Positions 61,193-64,000 of a stretch of DNA of 64,000 nt are shown piece by piece. The stretch comes from Paramecium sonneborni (taxonomy: Eukaryota; Ciliophora; Oligohymenophorea; Peniculida; Parameciidae). The stretch covers positions 280,039 to 344,038 of the forward strand of contig CAJJDN010000058.1 of assembly GCA_905182985.1 (NCBI GenBank), given 5' to 3'. Below the pieces are notes generated by a model. The model was not told where the DNA came from. It worked only from the letters and a program-made list of their open reading frames with translations, and ran no database searches. The position numbers and the translations under genes are program-made. Positions within the stretch are counted from its first letter, which is position 1; each line of letters opens with the position of its first letter.

Positions 61193-61770
61193 TTATAAAT
61201 ATTTTTTATAAGATATTTTATAAAATAAATCTCATTTGGAACTACTTTCTATTAATTATCGTTTTTCTAATATTGTATAATAAATAATCGGTTTTTTTGT
61301 ATTTTAAGTCTTTTAACCTGGTGTTTTACAATCAAAATATATTTCTCATATCAATTAATTTTGTATCTAAATAACTCAAAAATTAAGTTTTAAAAACATT
61401 GAGACTAAAATTTTATCTGAAATGCTTAAAATATTATAGAATATTTAATCAATAATTTTAAATAATATTGAGTTAATTTATATTTTTGAATCATTTGAAT
61501 TATATATATTATAAATTCAAGCCTAGAATTCAAAGAATGAGAATTAATTTACATATTAGAGTATATTTATTTATTTTAGTTAATTTATTATCATATTCTT
61601 TTAAATAATTCTGATATCATTTTTAAAAAAGACTCTATCAATTGTATTTATTGAATTTAATTATGTTTTTATATTTATTCTTTTTTTGGATATTATAATT
61701 TGAGATCTTATTCTTAAGAGTGGCTTTATGATTAAAGATATCATTTAATTAAGAATTGAAAAATTATTAC
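61193..61770. other. Intergenic stretch, AT-rich
   Basis: No supported gene. It lies between the pseudokinase start and the stop of the next minus-strand gene. Confidence 0.4.
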
Positions 61771-62855
61771 TCAATCATTTAAACCATTAATAACTTTGCT
61801 TAAAACCATTGATGTCTATCTGGCTTGTTTGGATATAAATTGCATGGGACCAAGTTTCTATTCAAATTATTCAATTTCATCATGCATATTAAATCTTTTC
61901 ATTGGTAAAGTTTACACAGATAATTTTTACTCTTCGTCAGCCATGCCTAAATGTAATTATATCTTTTAGATTTATTCTGCTTCTTTAATTATCTGATATT
62001 TTATTAAAGATTACGTTTTCATTTATGCGATTGATTGATTAAATCTTATTTTATAACAATAGATTTCCTATTGTGTCTGTTAAATACACTAAATCATCAA
62101 ATAATGTTAAATCAAATTTATCAATTACTTTTTATTCACCAAAAACATATTGAATTTCTCTAACACAACATAGTTTAGTTATTTCTTGAAAATCAACTAA
62201 TTCGTCTCCATTTTATTTTAATAATACTTTACGAAGGTTCTTTTTTAATCCAATAAGTTACTTAACAACTTAAAGTAATTTTCTATCATTGTTAATATAT
62301 TCCTATTATAAAATATGCAATTACTTTTAATTTGTGAAGATTTTCAGTCAGTTAATAAATTTGTTAACTGAATCTGATATATGATTTCAATTAAGGGTTT
62401 TAAATATTAATGAACGCACCAATTGATTTTTTTGATGCATTATCTTTTACTCTTTTAAATTTCATGTCTCCATATTAAACAATTTCTGTTTCTGTTCTAA
62501 CTTTTTTGAATTTCGTTTATTTTTATGTATTTTTTTGAGATCGTAATGTATTAAGATGATCTAAATAATTTTTAATTGTTTTTTCATCTGATGCTGCTGT
62601 TCTAACAATTAATTATGGAAGTTTTTGTTTATCATTTGGACTAATTTTTCTCTAAGTAGGTTAATTATAATCAGCGTTTTCAACTTATGATTCTTCATGT
62701 GGAGCATTTTTTTCTTAGTTTACTCTTTAATTTGAATGGTTCTTTTGAGATGATCTATAAGTAGTCATATTTTTAGATTAAGGGTTTTAAAAAGGAATTG
62801 TTTCATTTAGTTTGAATTCAGGTAAAATTAGATGGTGTTTATATATTAGACTCAT
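61771..62855 (-). CDS. Hypothetical basic/helical protein (346 aa)
   Basis: ATG 62855 (MSLIYKHHLILPEFKLNET) to TGA 61773-61771. Two 22-nt introns are needed: one (GTAATTGC...ATAATAG) after HKLK in the middle of the protein, and one (GTAATC...TATCAG) after NRINEN near the C-terminus. Together they give an exact triplet count. The N-terminal third is disordered and polar. The middle is helical (LLQVVKQLIGLKKNLRKVLL, ITKLCCVREIQYVFGEQKV). The C-terminus has MQFISKQARQTSMVLSKVI. The start was extended upstream from an internal Met at 62768 because the frame stays coding-like. Family not recognised. Confidence 0.65.
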
Positions 62856-62966
62856 AATATAAATAATTGATTTATGTATTTCTTTATTATCTATGTAAAT
62901 AAATATAAGATTTTTAACCTATTTGAAATAAAATTCTGGTTATTGTAACGATATATTATGATTAAT

Positions 62967-63677
62967 ATGTTAAATTAGAATAATTCTTAAAGTTTTCTAG
63001 CTCTTAATAGAAGTTTAACAAACAAAAACGTACAAAAATTTATTCATCAAGACTTAAAAAAACTTCGATGAAATAAATAGAATTTGAATGAACTATTAGA
63101 AGAGATAAAAGAATTTGCTTAAATCTCTTTATTAAAGAATTATTCTTTTGAAAAAATTAATGAAGTCGATTAAAATTCAATGGAAATGATTAATGAAACT
63201 TATTAATTAAAAAAGTTAGAAAGAGAATAAAATTAATCATAAAATAGCAGTAGAATTTTACCAAATGTTCTTAGTAAACAAAAATCTGAGGAATCTTTGG
63301 GGGAATTAAAAGATGTAAACATATTAACAAGTATTACTAAAATAAATTTAACTTTAAATGATAACAAAATTATTAGTGATCAAATTATAAAAATAAGAGA
63401 AACTTCTTAAACTCAACGAAATCTAAATTCGATAAGAATTATTTAATAACATTCTAAAACATAACCAAGATTTAAGTGTCTAACTAAAAAATTGAAGTTA
63501 AAAAAGATAAAATCAATATTGAATTAAATAAGTTACCTTTAATTTGACAAAAATATTATAACATTTAACAAGAAAAGGCATAAGAAAAATATATGTATAG
63601 AGAATCTAATTGATAATATGAAAAATGAAAATACAATCTTAAACAAAGATAAATACTTAATTAATTGTAAATTATGA
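62967..63677 (+). CDS. Hypothetical protein with one in-frame TGA (about 236 codons)
   Basis: From ATG 62967 (MLNQNNSQSFLALNRSL) the frame is open to TGA 63675-63677, except for a single TGA at 63069-63071 (codon 35, DLKKLR*NKQNLNELLEE). Both sides read as the same kind of polar helical protein. A 51-nt GT...AG stretch (63030-63080), a multiple of three that contains the TGA, could be an unusually long intron. Other explanations are a real stop with a downstream start, a sequencing error, or a pseudogene. No domain recognised. Confidence 0.45.
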
Positions 63678-63720
63678 TCAAATTTTAGATTATAAATGAA
63701 TATTTGAATCATGAAACATT

Positions 63721-64000
63721 ATGAAAATAATTTTTGCATTTTTTACATTATTTGTTAGTTTGAGATTTCTCGCATTAAACTAGTTAATAAAAGAATAGTA
63801 CCAGTCAAACAACTTGAACAAGCATAGGCAATAGGATTAGTAACTTTATTGCAACAAGAACAAAAAGATTTATATTGTAATTCGCTTAATTTTGCTTAAA
63901 AGAATCCTTAACAATCCCCTGGATTGAATGATGATAACTATATTTCAAATTAGTATATATACTAAGAGTTCTGCTAAAATTTTATTGAAATTTCTATCCT
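63721..64000 (+). CDS. Secreted protein, 5' part (runs off the window)
   Basis: ATG 63721 begins a signal peptide (MKIIFAFFTLFV). A 26-nt intron at 63758-63783 (GTTTGA...AACTAG) joins it to INKRIVPVKQLEQAQAIG and LVTLLQQEQKDLYCNSLN, with Cys residues suggesting disulphides outside the cell. Without the intron the first frame hits TGA about 65 codons on. The frame is still open at the end of the window. Ciliate-type surface or secreted protein; family not recognised. Confidence 0.55.

Noticed and set aside
1..64000. Organellar, bacterial or viral origin of the low-GC sequence
   Set aside because: Spliceosomal introns, nuclear-pore, PP2A, Myb and PHD proteins and the TAA/TAG=Gln code show a ciliate nuclear genome.

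Overview
The window is nuclear DNA from a ciliate, most likely the somatic (macronuclear) genome of a Paramecium. Three things seen in the sequence support this. It is very A+T rich. TAA and TAG occur in-frame at glutamine positions of recognisable families (NTF2, PP2A scaffold, Rae1, glucan phosphatase), with TGA as the only stop. Genes are interrupted by GT...AG introns of about 20-32 nt, the Paramecium size class. Standard-code ORFs are therefore nearly all fragments or shadows; the gene models here were read by hand with TAA/TAG=Gln and with introns placed where the frame demanded them.

Layout. 1-8.7 kb: coiled-coil proteins, a cyclin-Y-like protein, a small MYCBP-like protein, NTF2 and a two-TM protein. 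8.9-16.7 kb: an ankyrin protein (present twice through an assembly duplication), a GLFG-Rae1 fusion, an EF-hand protein and a laforin-like glucan phosphatase. 16.8-29.3 kb: a very large surface protein and a large N-myristoylation-type TPR-like protein. 30.4-37.2 kb: PP2C, a GTPase-HSP20 fusion, decayed coding sequence and a PYM-like protein. 37.2-46.1 kb: a DOMON/b561/cytochrome b5/reductase protein, PP2A scaffold, TBC Rab-GAP and a SAM-FHA-FHA-RING protein. 46.1-64 kb: protoporphyrinogen oxidase, a PHD-ePHD-PHD protein, a three-repeat Myb protein, a TPR protein, a PH-domain pseudokinase and several unknowns. Genes are packed on both strands, often less than 100 bp apart. No tRNA, rRNA, CRISPR array or transposon was recognised.

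Assembly. There are three single-N positions (10171, 26040, 48067). Each is followed by an apparently exact repeat of about 1.1-1.2 kb lying just upstream. These look like unmerged contig overlaps, not tandem duplications. They duplicate the ankyrin gene, split the large gene at 24.0-29.3 kb and create a partial second PPOX copy. At the third junction one contig carries 153 bp that the other lacks.

The most interesting items are unusual fusions: an FG-repeat nucleoporin domain fused to Rae1/Gle2, a dynamin/GBP-like GTPase fused to an alpha-crystallin domain, and a DOMON-b561-b5-b5-reductase electron-transfer protein. Also notable are a pseudokinase with HQN in place of HRD, a one-base frameshift in the SAM-FHA-RING gene, a single in-frame TGA in an otherwise open gene near 63.07 kb, and a reading frame that runs unbroken into the PP2C gene. 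The genes do not form one pathway; they are housekeeping, signalling and surface genes in ordinary ciliate order.
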